Source: Roseovarius carneus (lineage in GTDB: Bacteria; Pseudomonadota; Alphaproteobacteria; Rhodobacterales; Rhodobacteraceae). From it: DNA of 64,000 nt. Shown here piece after piece: positions 26,995-36,137 of this stretch. Position numbers and translations under genes: made by a program. Positions within the stretch are counted from its first letter, which is position 1. Every line of letters starts with the position of its first letter. The notes under the pieces were generated by a model that saw only the letters and a list, made by a program, of their open reading frames with translations, did not search any database and was not told where the DNA came from. Location of the stretch: the NCBI RefSeq assembly GCF_020141465.1, contig NZ_JAHSPD010000001.1, forward strand, positions 1,160,374-1,224,373. The letters are read 5' to 3'.

Positions 26995-27768
26995 ATGGAT
27001 TCGGGATTGGATTTTCACACGGCGCGCGCGCTTTTGGCCTGGCAGGTGGAGCTGGGGGTGGATGAGGCGATGCTGGACGCGCCTTTGAACCGCTATGATG
27101 TGCCTGCGAAGGTCGAGAAAGCGGCGGCGTCTGTACCTGCGGCGGCGGCTCCGCCCCAAGGCAGTGCCGTTGAACTTGCGCAGGCCGCCGCATCTGGCGC
27201 GCCGCATCTGGGCGGGCTTCGCGCCGCGATGGAGGCGTTTGAGCAATGTGAGTTGAAACGCGGCGCGCGCAATTTGGTGTTTGCGGATGGCACTCCGGGC
27301 GCGCGGGTGATGATCATCGGCGAAGCGCCGGGGCGGGACGAAGACCGTGAGGGGCGGCCCTTTGTGGGTCGGGCTGGACAGCTTTTGGACCGGATGCTCG
27401 GCGCGATTGGCCTTGGACGGGCGGAGGGGTCTGTCTACATCACCAACGTCTTGCCGTGGCGACCGCCGCAGAACCGTGATCCGCAACCCGAAGAGATTGA
27501 CATGATGCGGCCTTTTGTGGCGCGGCATGTAGCGCTGGCGGCCCCTGAGGTGGTGATCTTGATGGGAAATATCAGCTGTGTTGCAGGGCTTGGCCAGCGC
27601 GGGATTACCAAGCTGCGCGGGACATGGGCCGAGGCTTATGGCGTGCCCGCTCTGCCGATGTTTCACCCGGCGTATCTTTTGCGCAATCCGGGCGCGAAGC
27701 GGGAGGCGTGGGCCGATCTTTTGGCGCTTCAGGCGCATTTGAGAATGTTGAGAGGAGGGACGGCATGA
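26995..27768 (+). CDS. Uracil-DNA glycosylase, family 4/SPO1 pol-like
   Basis: Base-excision repair enzyme that removes uracil from DNA. The 257-residue protein has an ~80-residue N-terminal Ala/Pro-rich extension followed by the UDG fold: IIGEAPGRDEDREGRPFVG (motif with the catalytic-water region), YITNVLPWRPPQNRDP, and FHPAYLLRNP. Family 4 enzymes normally hold a [4Fe-4S] cluster with four cysteines; only C85 and C195 are seen here, so the cluster may be absent. The ATG at 26995 is preferred to earlier in-frame codons that lie in the pyrB divergent region. Its TGA overlaps the moaB ATG by four bases. Confidence 0.88.
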   Translation: MDSGLDFHTARALLAWQVELGVDEAMLDAPLNRYDVPAKVEKAAASVPAAAAPPQGSAVELAQAAASGAPHLGGLRAAMEAFEQCELKRGARNLVFADGTPGARVMIIGEAPGRDEDREGRPFVGRAGQLLDRMLGAIGLGRAEGSVYITNVLPWRPPQNRDPQPEEIDMMRPFVARHVALAAPEVVILMGNISCVAGLGQRGITKLRGTWAEAYGVPALPMFHPAYLLRNPGAKREAWADLLALQAHLRMLRGGTA

Positions 27769-28307
27769 GCCGGATTGACGAGACACGCGAGTTTATCCCA
27801 GTACATATTGCTGTGCTGACGGTCAGCGATACGCGCGACATGGCGGATGACCGATCGGGTGACACGCTGGCGGCGCGGATCGAGGCGGCGGGGCATACTC
27901 TCGCGCGGCGCATGATCGTGCGCGATGAGCGCGCCGAGATTGCAGCACAGTTGCACAACTGGATCGCGGACCCGGAGATTGATGTGGTGATCTCCACCGG
28001 GGGCACGGGTCTGACGGGGCGCGATGTGACCGTTGAGGCGCACCAAGATGTCTATGAAAAGGAGATCACGGCCTTTGGCACCGTCTTTACCCATGTGAGC
28101 ATGGCCAAGATCGGCACCAGCGCCGTGCAGAGCCGGGCCACGGCGGGCGTGGCGGGGGGGACCTATCTTTTTGCGCTGCCCGGTAGCCCCGGTGCGTGCA
28201 AGGATGCGTGGGACGGTATCCTCAGCCTCCAGCTGGATTACCGTCACAGGCCCTGCAATTTCGTCGAGATCATGCCCCGTCTTGAGGAGCATAAGCGGCG
28301 CAAGTAG
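27765..28307 (+). CDS. moaB: Molybdenum cofactor biosynthesis protein B
   Basis: A 180-residue MoaB/MogA-type protein that would adenylylate molybdopterin or assist its activation in the cytoplasm. It has the AVLTVSDTRD start of the fold, DVVISTGGTGLTGRDVTVEA with the GGTG loop, and FALPGSPGACKDAWD. The start overlaps the UDG stop, so the two genes are translationally coupled although their roles are unrelated. No other Moco gene is seen nearby. Confidence 0.92.
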   Translation: MSRIDETREFIPVHIAVLTVSDTRDMADDRSGDTLAARIEAAGHTLARRMIVRDERAEIAAQLHNWIADPEIDVVISTGGTGLTGRDVTVEAHQDVYEKEITAFGTVFTHVSMAKIGTSAVQSRATAGVAGGTYLFALPGSPGACKDAWDGILSLQLDYRHRPCNFVEIMPRLEEHKRRK

Positions 28308-28411
28308 CCCGCAACCTTGGCATTTGCGTCTTTGCGCTTATGTTACACCTGTGGGCCGGATGCGGCTCTGCGCGTTAGTTTCCGAGCCATTTTGCAAGGT
28401 CCGCAACCCCC

Positions 28412-29890
28412 ATGCGTTTTCTGCGACAAAGCCTGACCGGACTTCTCCTGCTGTCGTTGACTGTGGGCATTTTGGCCTATGCGGGTCTTGTCCTTTATGG
28501 GGCGGTGCAGGCGCGTCTTGCGGATGAGGCGGTCCCTGCCGAGCGGCGCGAGCGGATGTTTGCGGTGCGCGTGATCACGGCTGAGGAGGCAGAGATCGCT
28601 CCGGTTCTCACCGCCTTTGGCGAGGTGCAGAGCCGCCGTGTTCTGGAACTGCGCAGCAAGGCGGCGGGGCGCCTCGTCACGCTTGATCCGGTGTTTGAAG
28701 AGGGCGGGCGCGTCACAGCGGGGCAATTGTTGGCGCAGATCGACCCGGCGGATGCGGCGGCGGCCGAGGCGCGTGCGCGCAGCGATGTGATGGACGCCGA
28801 GGCCGAGGAGCGGGATGCGGCGCGCGGTCTTGGCCTTGCGCGCGATGAGTTGGGTGCGGCGCGTGCGCAGGCGGATTTGCGGCAGCGCGCGTTTGCGCGG
28901 CAGGTCGATCTGGAGGCGCGCGGCGTCGGCACGGCGGCGGCGGTCGAAGTGGCTGAGCTGGCCGCTGCGCAAGCCGATCAGGCCGTTTTGACGCGCCGCA
29001 TTGCCGAAGCCGCCGCCGAGGCGCGCGAGGATCAGGCCGTCAGGCGGCTGGCGCGGGCACAGATTGCTCTGGAGGAGGCGCAACGACGGCTGGCCGAGAC
29101 CGAGATCAGGGCGGGCTTTTCCGGCGCGCTCAGCGATGTGGCGGTGGTTGAGGGCCGGCTTGTGACCGCGAATGAGCGGCTTGCGACATTGATTGATCCG
29201 GAGCGGTTGGAGGTGGCGTTTCGCATCTCCACTCCGCAATTCGCGCGACTTCTGGACGACGACGCCCGCGTGCGCGAGGCACCTGTGACAGTGACACTTG
29301 AGGCCTTCGGCGCGGAGATTGAGGCCACGGGGCGTATCCTCAGGGCCAGTGCCGCAGTCGGCGAGGCTCAGGTGGGGCGGCTGGTTTTTGCCGCACTTGA
29401 TGCGGCAGAGGGCTTGCGTCCGGGGGATTTTGTCACCGTGCGTATTGAGGAGCCCGCATTGCCGCGTCTGGTGCGCTTGCCCTCGGCGGCGCTTGGGGCG
29501 GATGGCACGGTTCTGGCGCTTGGTCAGGGCGATCAGGCGGATCGGCTGGAGGCGCTGAGCGCGACGCTCATTCGGCGGCAGGGCGATGATATTTTGGTGC
29601 GCGGCGAGGCCTTGCAGGGCCGCGAGATTGTGACCGAGCGATCGCCCCTGCTGGGCGCGGGCATCAAGGTACGCGCCATTCGCGGCACTGGTCAGGATAA
29701 TACGCAAGATCAGGCCGCCGCCCCCGAGATGCTGGAGCTTGATGCAGAGCGCCGGGCGCGGCTCGTTGCTTATGTCGAGGGCAATGCCCGTATGCCCGAA
29801 GCGGTGAAGGCCCGCCTTCTGGGGCAGCTCAACCAAACTCAGGTCGAGGCGGACGTGGTGCAGCGGCTGGAAAACCGCATGGGGGGCTAG
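28412..29890 (+). CDS. RND efflux periplasmic adaptor (membrane fusion protein)
   Basis: Periplasmic adaptor of a tripartite RND pump, 492 residues. It has an N-terminal membrane anchor (about residues 10-30), an HlyD-like biotinyl-lipoyl hairpin (KAAGRLVTLDPVFEEGGRV...GQLLAQIDP), an Ala/Arg/Glu-rich coiled-coil hairpin around residues 115-235, and a beta-barrel region (GALSDVAVVEGRLV). The C-terminal part carries a ~70-residue acidic/helical extension (about 430-492). The permease follows 3 bp downstream. No outer-membrane factor gene is adjacent, so a shared TolC-like protein is likely. Confidence 0.88.
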   Translation: MRFLRQSLTGLLLLSLTVGILAYAGLVLYGAVQARLADEAVPAERRERMFAVRVITAEEAEIAPVLTAFGEVQSRRVLELRSKAAGRLVTLDPVFEEGGRVTAGQLLAQIDPADAAAAEARARSDVMDAEAEERDAARGLGLARDELGAARAQADLRQRAFARQVDLEARGVGTAAAVEVAELAAAQADQAVLTRRIAEAAAEAREDQAVRRLARAQIALEEAQRRLAETEIRAGFSGALSDVAVVEGRLVTANERLATLIDPERLEVAFRISTPQFARLLDDDARVREAPVTVTLEAFGAEIEATGRILRASAAVGEAQVGRLVFAALDAAEGLRPGDFVTVRIEEPALPRLVRLPSAALGADGTVLALGQGDQADRLEALSATLIRRQGDDILVRGEALQGREIVTERSPLLGAGIKVRAIRGTGQDNTQDQAAAPEMLELDAERRARLVAYVEGNARMPEAVKARLLGQLNQTQVEADVVQRLENRMGG

Positions 29891-29893
29891 GGC

Positions 29894-32800
29894 ATGGCCC
29901 GCATGATCCCCGAGGGGGCGGGCGGCATCCTGTCCTATTTCACGCGCCATCCAACGGCGGCGAACCTGCTCTTGGTCGTGATGGTGGTGCTGGGCCTTGT
30001 GGCGGCCCCTAACATGCGCGCGCAGTTTTTCCCCGATGTGGTTGTGGCCAATGTCACCGTCACCACCGAATGGCGCAATGCGAGCGCCGAGGATATCGAC
30101 AGCGCCATCATCCAAGTGCTGGAGCCCGCCCTATTGGCGGTGGAAGGCGTTGAAAGCTCCGAGGCATCGAGCCGCGAAAACTCCGGCTCGATCACGTTGG
30201 AGTTTGAGCCCGACTGGGATATGGCGCGCGCCGCCGATGAGGTGCAGGGGGCGGTAGACACCGTGACCACCCTGCCCGAGGAGGCCGAAGAGCCCGAGGT
30301 GCGGCGCGGGGCGTTTCGGGACCGGGTCACGGATGTGGTGATCACCGGGCCCTTGTCCGCCGATCAGCTTGGGCTTTACGCCGATGAGCTGGTCACGCGG
30401 CTCTATCTTGCGGGCGTGACGCGGACCACGGTGCGCGGCGTGGCCGCCCCCCGGACCTTGATCGAGGTGCCGAGCACGGCGCTTATGGCCAATGACATCA
30501 CGCTGCGCGAGATTGCCACCGCGATCCGGGCCGAGGTGAACACCGACCCCGCAGGCGATGTGGAGGGGGCCGCGACCCGCGTGCGTACCGGCAGCGAGAA
30601 GCGCAGCCCCGAGGAGATTGCGGGCATCACGTTGCGTGTGCGCGATGATGGCTCCAGCCTGACCGTTGGGGATGTGGCGACGATCCAAGCGCTCGGGACG
30701 GCGCGGTTGCGCAGCTATTTCGTGGGCGATGATCCGGCCATGTCGATCCGGGTGGACCGCTCGGCGCGTGGCGATGCAATCGGCATTCAGGAGACGGTTG
30801 AGGAGGTGGCGGCGCAGATGGCCCTGAGCCTGCCGGACGGGGTGAGCGTTGATCTCATCCGCACCCGGTCTGAGGATATATCCTCGCGGCTCAGCATCCT
30901 TTTGAGCAATGGGGCGATGGGGCTGGGCCTTGTAGTGATGCTGCTCTTTTTGTTTCTCAATGCGCGCACGGCCTTCTGGGTCGCGGCGGGAATTCCGGTC
31001 GCGATGCTGGCCACCGTGGCGCTGATGTATGCGGCGGGGATCACGCTCAACATGATCTCGCTGTTCGCGCTGATCATCACGCTTGGGATCGTGGTGGATG
31101 ACGCCATTGTGGTAGGTGAACATGCCGATGCGCGGGTGCGCGACAAGGGCGAGAGTCCGGTTGTTGCCGCCGAAAACGCGGCGCGGCGGATGGCCCTGCC
31201 GGTGTTCAGTGCGACACTCACCACGCTCATCGCCTTCTTTGGGCTGGTGGTGATCGGTGGGCGGTTTGGGGACTTGATCGCGGATATTCCCTTTACCGTG
31301 GTGGTGGTCCTTTTGGCCTCGCTGGTGGAATGTTTTCTGATCCTGCCGCATCACATGAGCCATGCTCTGCGCGCCTCCGCCAAAGAACATTGGTATGATG
31401 CGCCCTCGCGCTTTGTGAACAAAGGCTTTGTGTTTATGCGCGAGCGGGCGTTTCGCCCTCTCATGGCGCTGGTGATCAAGGGGCGCTATCCGGTTTTTGC
31501 GCTGGTGCTTCTGGCGCTCGCGTCGCAGGCGGCTCTCTTTGTCAAAGGCGATGTGACATGGCGGTTCTTCAACGCGCCCGAACGCGCCAGCGTGACCGGC
31601 AACTTCGCCATGGCACCGGGTGCCACACGCGCCGATTCGCTTGAGATGATGCGCGAGTTGCAGCGCGCGACCGAGGCACTGGGTGCGGAATACGAGGCGG
31701 AGTATGGGGTCAACCCGCTGGTCTTTGTCATGGCCGAGGTGGGGGGCAATGCCGGGCGCGGTCTTTCTGGAAGCGGGACGAAGGATGCCGACCAATTGGG
31801 TGGGATTTCGATTGAATTGATCGATGCCGATCAGCGCCCCTATTCCAGCTTTGAGTTCATCGGCGCGTTGCAGGACAGCGTGGTCCAGCACCCTCTTGCC
31901 GAAACGGTTAGCTTTCGGGGCTTCCGCAGCGGTCCGGGCGACGACGCGCTTGACGTGCAATTCTACGGAGCGACCGCCGAGGGGCTGAAGGCTGCGTCCG
32001 AGGCGCTCAAGGCGGCGTTGGCGCGTTACCCGGAAGTGTCGGGGGTGGAGGATAACCTCGCCTATGACAAGCAGGAGCTGGTGCTGGATCTCACCCCGCA
32101 GGGCGCGGCGCTTGGCTTTGAGATTGACGCGCTGGGGCAGGTGATCCGCGCGCGCATCGCTGGCATTGAGGCTGCGACCTATCCGTCTGGCCCACGCAGC
32201 GCCGATGTGCGGGTGGAGCTGCCCGAGGGTGAGCTGACGGCGGATTTTCTGGAGCGGATGCAGCTGCGCACCCCGTCGGGCGCTTATGTGCCGCTGGCCG
32301 ATATCGTGAGCGTGGAGCGGCGCGACGGCTTCTCCACCGTGCGGCGCGAAAACGGCATCCGGTTGATCAGCGTCACGGGCGCGATCTCCGAGGATGATCC
32401 CGTGCGCGCCAATGAGATCACGACCGCGCTGGAGGAAGACATCCTGCCCGCCATCGCCGCCGAGTTGCAGGTGGAATATCGCCTCTCGGGCCTGAGCGAG
32501 CAGGAGGATGAGTTTCTGGCCCAGGCCCAGCTTGGTCTGATGCTGACGCTGGTGGGGATATACCTGGTGCTGGCGTGGGTGTTCTCCAGCTGGACGCGGC
32601 CCGTGGTGGTGATGGCGATCATCCCGTTTGGACTTGTTGGCACGATCTATGGCCACCATGCGTGGGACGTGCCGCTCAGCATGTTCACGGTGGTGGGGCT
32701 TCTGGGGATGACGGGAATCATCATCAACGATTCCATTGTTCTGGTCACCACGATTGACGAATATGCCGAGGAGCGTGGACTTGTCCCGTCGATCATCGAC

Positions 32801-33286
32801 GGGGCGGCGGACCGGCTGAGGCCTGTGATGCTGACCACGCTGACGACGGTGCTGGGGCTGACCCCTTTGCTCTTTGAGCAATCGCAACAAGCTCAGTTTC
32901 TCAAACCAACGGTGATCACGCTGGTTTACGGTCTGGGCTTCGGGATGTTTCTGGTGCTTTTGGTCGTGCCCGCGCTGATGGCGATGCAGCAGGATGTGGC
33001 CCGGCAATGGGCCGCGCTGCGCCGGGGTATGCGGTTCCGGGTGGCGCCTGTGCGCAGTGCGTTTGGTGCCGGGATCTCGGTGCTGGCGCTGTGGTTCGTG
33101 GCCACGCTAGGGGCTGTAGCTCTGACCCACGCGCTGCCCGGTCCGGTGCTGAGTGTGCTGCCGTTTGTGGCCGGAATGGAGCCGCTGAGGGCCGCGCTCA
33201 TGGCGTTCCTGCTAGGGGCTGTTCTCGTGTCCGTGGTGCTCTATCTCGCGGTGGGGATGCGCCACGTGTGGCGGCGGCCCGCCTGA
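29894..33286 (+). CDS. RND efflux transporter permease (AcrB-like)
   Basis: Inner-membrane proton-driven pump of 1130 residues. Twelve TM segments are expected. Visible family features include the N-terminal HPTAANLLLVVMVVLG, the TM4 proton-relay Asp pair in GIVVDDAIVVGEHAD, and a C-terminal half that repeats the fold (VVGLLGMTGIIINDSIVLV). Length slightly exceeds the usual ~1040, with a C-terminal addition of two hydrophobic segments after residue ~1040. The substrate cannot be inferred; the sequence resembles the HAE1 family loosely. Coupled to the adaptor gene immediately upstream. Confidence 0.92.
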   Translation: MARMIPEGAGGILSYFTRHPTAANLLLVVMVVLGLVAAPNMRAQFFPDVVVANVTVTTEWRNASAEDIDSAIIQVLEPALLAVEGVESSEASSRENSGSITLEFEPDWDMARAADEVQGAVDTVTTLPEEAEEPEVRRGAFRDRVTDVVITGPLSADQLGLYADELVTRLYLAGVTRTTVRGVAAPRTLIEVPSTALMANDITLREIATAIRAEVNTDPAGDVEGAATRVRTGSEKRSPEEIAGITLRVRDDGSSLTVGDVATIQALGTARLRSYFVGDDPAMSIRVDRSARGDAIGIQETVEEVAAQMALSLPDGVSVDLIRTRSEDISSRLSILLSNGAMGLGLVVMLLFLFLNARTAFWVAAGIPVAMLATVALMYAAGITLNMISLFALIITLGIVVDDAIVVGEHADARVRDKGESPVVAAENAARRMALPVFSATLTTLIAFFGLVVIGGRFGDLIADIPFTVVVVLLASLVECFLILPHHMSHALRASAKEHWYDAPSRFVNKGFVFMRERAFRPLMALVIKGRYPVFALVLLALASQAALFVKGDVTWRFFNAPERASVTGNFAMAPGATRADSLEMMRELQRATEALGAEYEAEYGVNPLVFVMAEVGGNAGRGLSGSGTKDADQLGGISIELIDADQRPYSSFEFIGALQDSVVQHPLAETVSFRGFRSGPGDDALDVQFYGATAEGLKAASEALKAALARYPEVSGVEDNLAYDKQELVLDLTPQGAALGFEIDALGQVIRARIAGIEAATYPSGPRSADVRVELPEGELTADFLERMQLRTPSGAYVPLADIVSVERRDGFSTVRRENGIRLISVTGAISEDDPVRANEITTALEEDILPAIAAELQVEYRLSGLSEQEDEFLAQAQLGLMLTLVGIYLVLAWVFSSWTRPVVVMAIIPFGLVGTIYGHHAWDVPLSMFTVVGLLGMTGIIINDSIVLVTTIDEYAEERGLVPSIIDGAADRLRPVMLTTLTTVLGLTPLLFEQSQQAQFLKPTVITLVYGLGFGMFLVLLVVPALMAMQQDVARQWAALRRGMRFRVAPVRSAFGAGISVLALWFVATLGAVALTHALPGPVLSVLPFVAGMEPLRAALMAFLLGAVLVSVVLYLAVGMRHVWRRPA

Positions 33287-33302
33287 GCGATCAGGCTGCG
33301 GG

Positions 33303-34121
33303 TCACCCTCCTGCGGGGCATCCTTTGATATCGACCATTTTCGAGCCGCCCAGAACCGTGATGCGGATGCCCTGACGGTTGAGCGCGAAAGAGCTGCCTT
33401 CGACATGCATCAACTCGGTCTCAGCGGTCAGGGTATTGCCGTTGCGCGCAGACGTGGTGGGAGCAACCCAGACCTTGGGATTGTCCGTCTCGACCACGAC
33501 CATTTCATCGCGCCCGGTATCGCCCAGCCGCATTTGCGCGCTCAGCTTCAGCGCGCCGTCACTGCCGGCGGAGATGGCGCAGGAAACACCCGTCACACCC
33601 GCCTCTTTTTGCGTATCGGGCCGGTTGGCGAGGGCGGCGGCGATGCGTGGATCGCGGGCCGTGCCATCCTTGGGCAGGGTGGCCGAGAGGGTGAGATCGA
33701 CGGGAATGCACACATCTTCGCAGACGCCCATGCTGATCTGCCCCGACAGGGTGATGTCGCGGCCCGCACGGCTGGGCGTGAGCCGCAGGGGCAGGACGAC
33801 AGTGCCGCTATAGCCGATTGAGATCATACCGTCCTGATCGACGCGATTTGGCACGGGCCAGCGGATTTCGGCCCCCGCAAGATTTTGCGAGGCGCGCCAA
33901 TCAAACTGCGGCGGGATGCCTGCATCGCCGGGCGCGCGCCAATAGGTTTTCCAGCCCGGCGCGAGGGTGATCTCAAGCCCCGCCATATGCGTGCCATCCG
34001 CGCTGCGCCATCCGGGCAGAAGCTTGGCCGAGACGACATCCGATAAGTCCTCAGCCAGCGCGGCGAGGGGCGTTATGAGAAGCGTGGCGATGAGGGCGAG
34101 GGGGTGCAAAAGAGGTTTCAT
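33303..34121 (-). CDS. DsbD alpha-domain-like exported protein
   Basis: A 272-residue exported protein with signal peptide MKPLLHPLALIATLLITPLA (cleavage near AEDLS). The mature part resembles the periplasmic DsbD-alpha (N-terminal disulfide reductase) domain: APGWKTYWRAPGDAGIPPQFDW and MGVCEDVCIP with the paired cysteines, plus a further pair (VSCAIS; KGCPAG). DsbD-alpha passes electrons from the cytoplasmic membrane to periplasmic targets, but no TM CcdA/DsbD core is attached, so this is a free-standing alpha domain. It converges on the RND permease gene. Confidence 0.82.
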   Translation of the reverse strand: MKPLLHPLALIATLLITPLAALAEDLSDVVSAKLLPGWRSADGTHMAGLEITLAPGWKTYWRAPGDAGIPPQFDWRASQNLAGAEIRWPVPNRVDQDGMISIGYSGTVVLPLRLTPSRAGRDITLSGQISMGVCEDVCIPVDLTLSATLPKDGTARDPRIAAALANRPDTQKEAGVTGVSCAISAGSDGALKLSAQMRLGDTGRDEMVVVETDNPKVWVAPTTSARNGNTLTAETELMHVEGSSFALNRQGIRITVLGGSKMVDIKGCPAGG

Positions 34122-34315
34122 CCCTTCGAGATGCGCCAGAACGCGGTAAATGCCAACTCACTTTGGTGTCATATTTTGCAGCATCTGTTTTAGGGAGGCC
34201 GTTCCTTGGACCGAAATGCGCAGGCCGCCCAGCCGTGCGGTCTCGGGCCTTGGCCCTTGTCAGGGCGGGGGGTGTGACGCATGTTTGGGTGTCTGCTGAA
34301 ATGAAGGAGCGGCGC

Positions 34316-34885
34316 GTGGTGAGCGATGGCATGGATCTGACGGGGTGCGCTTTGATTGCGATGCCCGGCATGGGCGACCCTAGGTTTGAGCATTCGGTCA
34401 TCTTCATGTGCGCACATTCCGCTGACGGCGCGATGGGTCTGATCGTCAACAAACCGATGCCCGATTTGCCGTTGCGCAGCTTGCTGGAGCAGATGGGTGT
34501 GCCTCTGGGCGCGGATGCGCGCGAGGGCCTCGTGCATTTTGGCGGGCCGGTGGAGAACGGGCGTGGCTTTGTGTTGCATGAGGCGGGGTATGAGAGTGCG
34601 ATTTCGACCCTGATGGTTGGCGATGATTTCGGCATGACCGCCACGATGGATGTGCTGGAGGATCTGGCGCTGGGTCGGGGGCCGGTCGAGGCACTGGTGG
34701 CGCTGGGCTATGCAGGCTGGGGCCCCGGCCAGCTTGAGGCGGAGATTGCGGATAATGGATGGCTCATTTGCGAGGCGTCTCAGGGCCTGATCTTCGGTGT
34801 GCCTGACATGGAGAAATGGGAGGCGGCGCTGTCGTGTTTAGGTATTGATCCGCTGACCCTGTCGGCGGCGGCAGGCCGGGCCTGA
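34316..34885 (+). CDS. YqgE/AlgH family protein (UPF0301)
   Basis: Cytoplasmic protein of ~189 residues, UPF0301/YqgE family (GCALIAMPGMGDPRFEHSVIFMC, MGLIVNKP, FGGPVENGRGFVLHE; each shown in short form). Function not settled; some members are linked to transcription or to redox genes. An AAGGAG at 34304-34309 places a GTG at 34316 (or 34319) as the likely start. An ATG at 34301 and a further ATG at 34331 are alternatives. It lies downstream of the divergent DsbD-alpha gene. Confidence 0.85.
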   Translation: MVSDGMDLTGCALIAMPGMGDPRFEHSVIFMCAHSADGAMGLIVNKPMPDLPLRSLLEQMGVPLGADAREGLVHFGGPVENGRGFVLHEAGYESAISTLMVGDDFGMTATMDVLEDLALGRGPVEALVALGYAGWGPGQLEAEIADNGWLICEASQGLIFGVPDMEKWEAALSCLGIDPLTLSAAAGRA

Positions 34886-34991
34886 GGGCTATTTAAAAAC
34901 AGAGCGCTTGCGCGCGCTGATGTCTCGCCCCTCCGCCTCTGGCGGATGGCCTCGGGATTGGTTTTCGTGGCCTGTGTCGTGCTTGGAGCGT

Positions 34992-35014
34992 GAGTATTTT
35001 TGCTAAGAAGAAGG
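34992..35014 (+). repeat. Dispersed GAGTATTT..CTAAGAAGAAG motif, copy B
   Basis: A 23-nt sequence beginning GAGTATTTTTG and ending CTAAGAAGAAGG in the convergent gap between the YqgE gene and sua5. Same strand as copies A and C. Confidence 0.6.
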
Positions 35015-35045
35015 TTTGGGACCTGGGAGGGTGTCTTTTGGGCCG

Positions 35046-35996
35046 CTACTGATCGCGTGGCGCGGCGGCGCGGCGCAGGCGGTCGTTGATGGCGTGGCCG
35101 AGACCGTGGTCTGGGATCGGTGAGACGGCGATTTTGGCCGGGCCTGCCGCGTCCAACTGGTGCAGGTGGTCGAAAAGGTTGGCGGCGGCTTCAGTCAGGT
35201 TTGCGCCGGGCGAGAGATTTAGGGTGGCGTTTGCCACGGGGCCAAAGCCGAGGAGGGTTTCGCCGGGTCTCAGATCTGTGGCGTTGAGGCGCAGCGACGC
35301 GTTTGGCGCGTAATGTGAGGCCAGTTGGCCGGGGGCGGTGATGCTGGTTTGATCTTCTGTTGTCAGAGGCGCGCCGAGTGCAGCCTCGATCACGCTTTGT
35401 GGCAGGCCGCCGGGGCGCAGGAGGGTGGTGCTGCCGTTTTGGTCGGTCAGCCCGAGGATCGTGGATTCAAGGCCCACGCTACACGCTCCTCCATCTATGA
35501 TCGCGTCGATGCGGCCCGTTAGCCCATCCGCCACATGGGCGGCTGTTGTCGGGCTGATCCGGCCCGAGGGGTTGGCTGATGGGGCGGCGAGAGGCCCGCC
35601 GAATGTGGCGAGCAGCGCGCGGGCCACGGGATGCGCGGGGATGCGCAGCGCCACGCTATCGAGGCCTGCGGTGGTCAGTAAGGCGAGCGGCGAGGCGGGC
35701 TTGCGTGGCAGCACCAGAGTGAGCGGGCCGGGCCAGAGCGTGGCGAGCCTGTCGGCCGCATCGCTCCAGAGGGCGTAGCGCTGAGCGTCTTCGATGCTGG
35801 CCACATGCACGATAAGCGGGTTGAACGCCGGTCGGCCCTTGGCCGCATAAACGCTTGCTACGGCGGCGCCGTTTGTGGCGTCCGCGCCGAGGCCGTAGAC
35901 CGTCTCGGTCGGGAAAGCGACTAGCCCGCCCTCTTGCAGAAGGGTGGCCGCGCGGGTGATCCCGTCGATGTCTGCTCTGAGGTGAAGCGTGTGCAC
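35046..35996 (-). CDS. L-threonylcarbamoyladenylate synthase (Sua5/YrdC)
   Basis: Makes threonylcarbamoyl-AMP for the t6A37 modification of tRNA. The 316-residue Sua5-type protein has the YrdC domain in residues ~1-200 (GGLVAFPTETVYGLGADATN; YAAKGRPAFNPLIVHV; SVALRIPAHPVAR) and a C-terminal Sua5 domain (HYAPNASLRLNATDLRPGE), which the shorter TsaC lacks. Divergent from the acyl-CoA dehydrogenase gene. Confidence 0.93.
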   Translation of the reverse strand: MHTLHLRADIDGITRAATLLQEGGLVAFPTETVYGLGADATNGAAVASVYAAKGRPAFNPLIVHVASIEDAQRYALWSDAADRLATLWPGPLTLVLPRKPASPLALLTTAGLDSVALRIPAHPVARALLATFGGPLAAPSANPSGRISPTTAAHVADGLTGRIDAIIDGGACSVGLESTILGLTDQNGSTTLLRPGGLPQSVIEAALGAPLTTEDQTSITAPGQLASHYAPNASLRLNATDLRPGETLLGFGPVANATLNLSPGANLTEAAANLFDHLHQLDAAGPAKIAVSPIPDHGLGHAINDRLRRAAAPRDQ

Positions 35997-36137
35997 GGGG
36001 TATTGTGCCTTTCGTGACGCGGCGTTTGGGTTGATCGGGTGTTACGCCAGTCTAGGGTCGCTGGGGCGCGCCCTGCTTAGCGGCGCGTATGTATTTTGCC
36101 AACGCGTTTTACACTCAGCCCTCATCTGGAGACCCTC

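Noticed and set aside
28343..30115. 590-codon antisense frame over the RND adaptor
   Set aside because: Shadow of the adaptor coding frame; no signal peptide or domain, composition typical of antisense frames.
30131..33007. 958-codon open frame antisense to the RND permease gene
   Set aside because: High GC content and codon bias create long antisense frames; the product is low-complexity His/Arg/Gln-rich without domains, and the sense frame is a clear RND pump.
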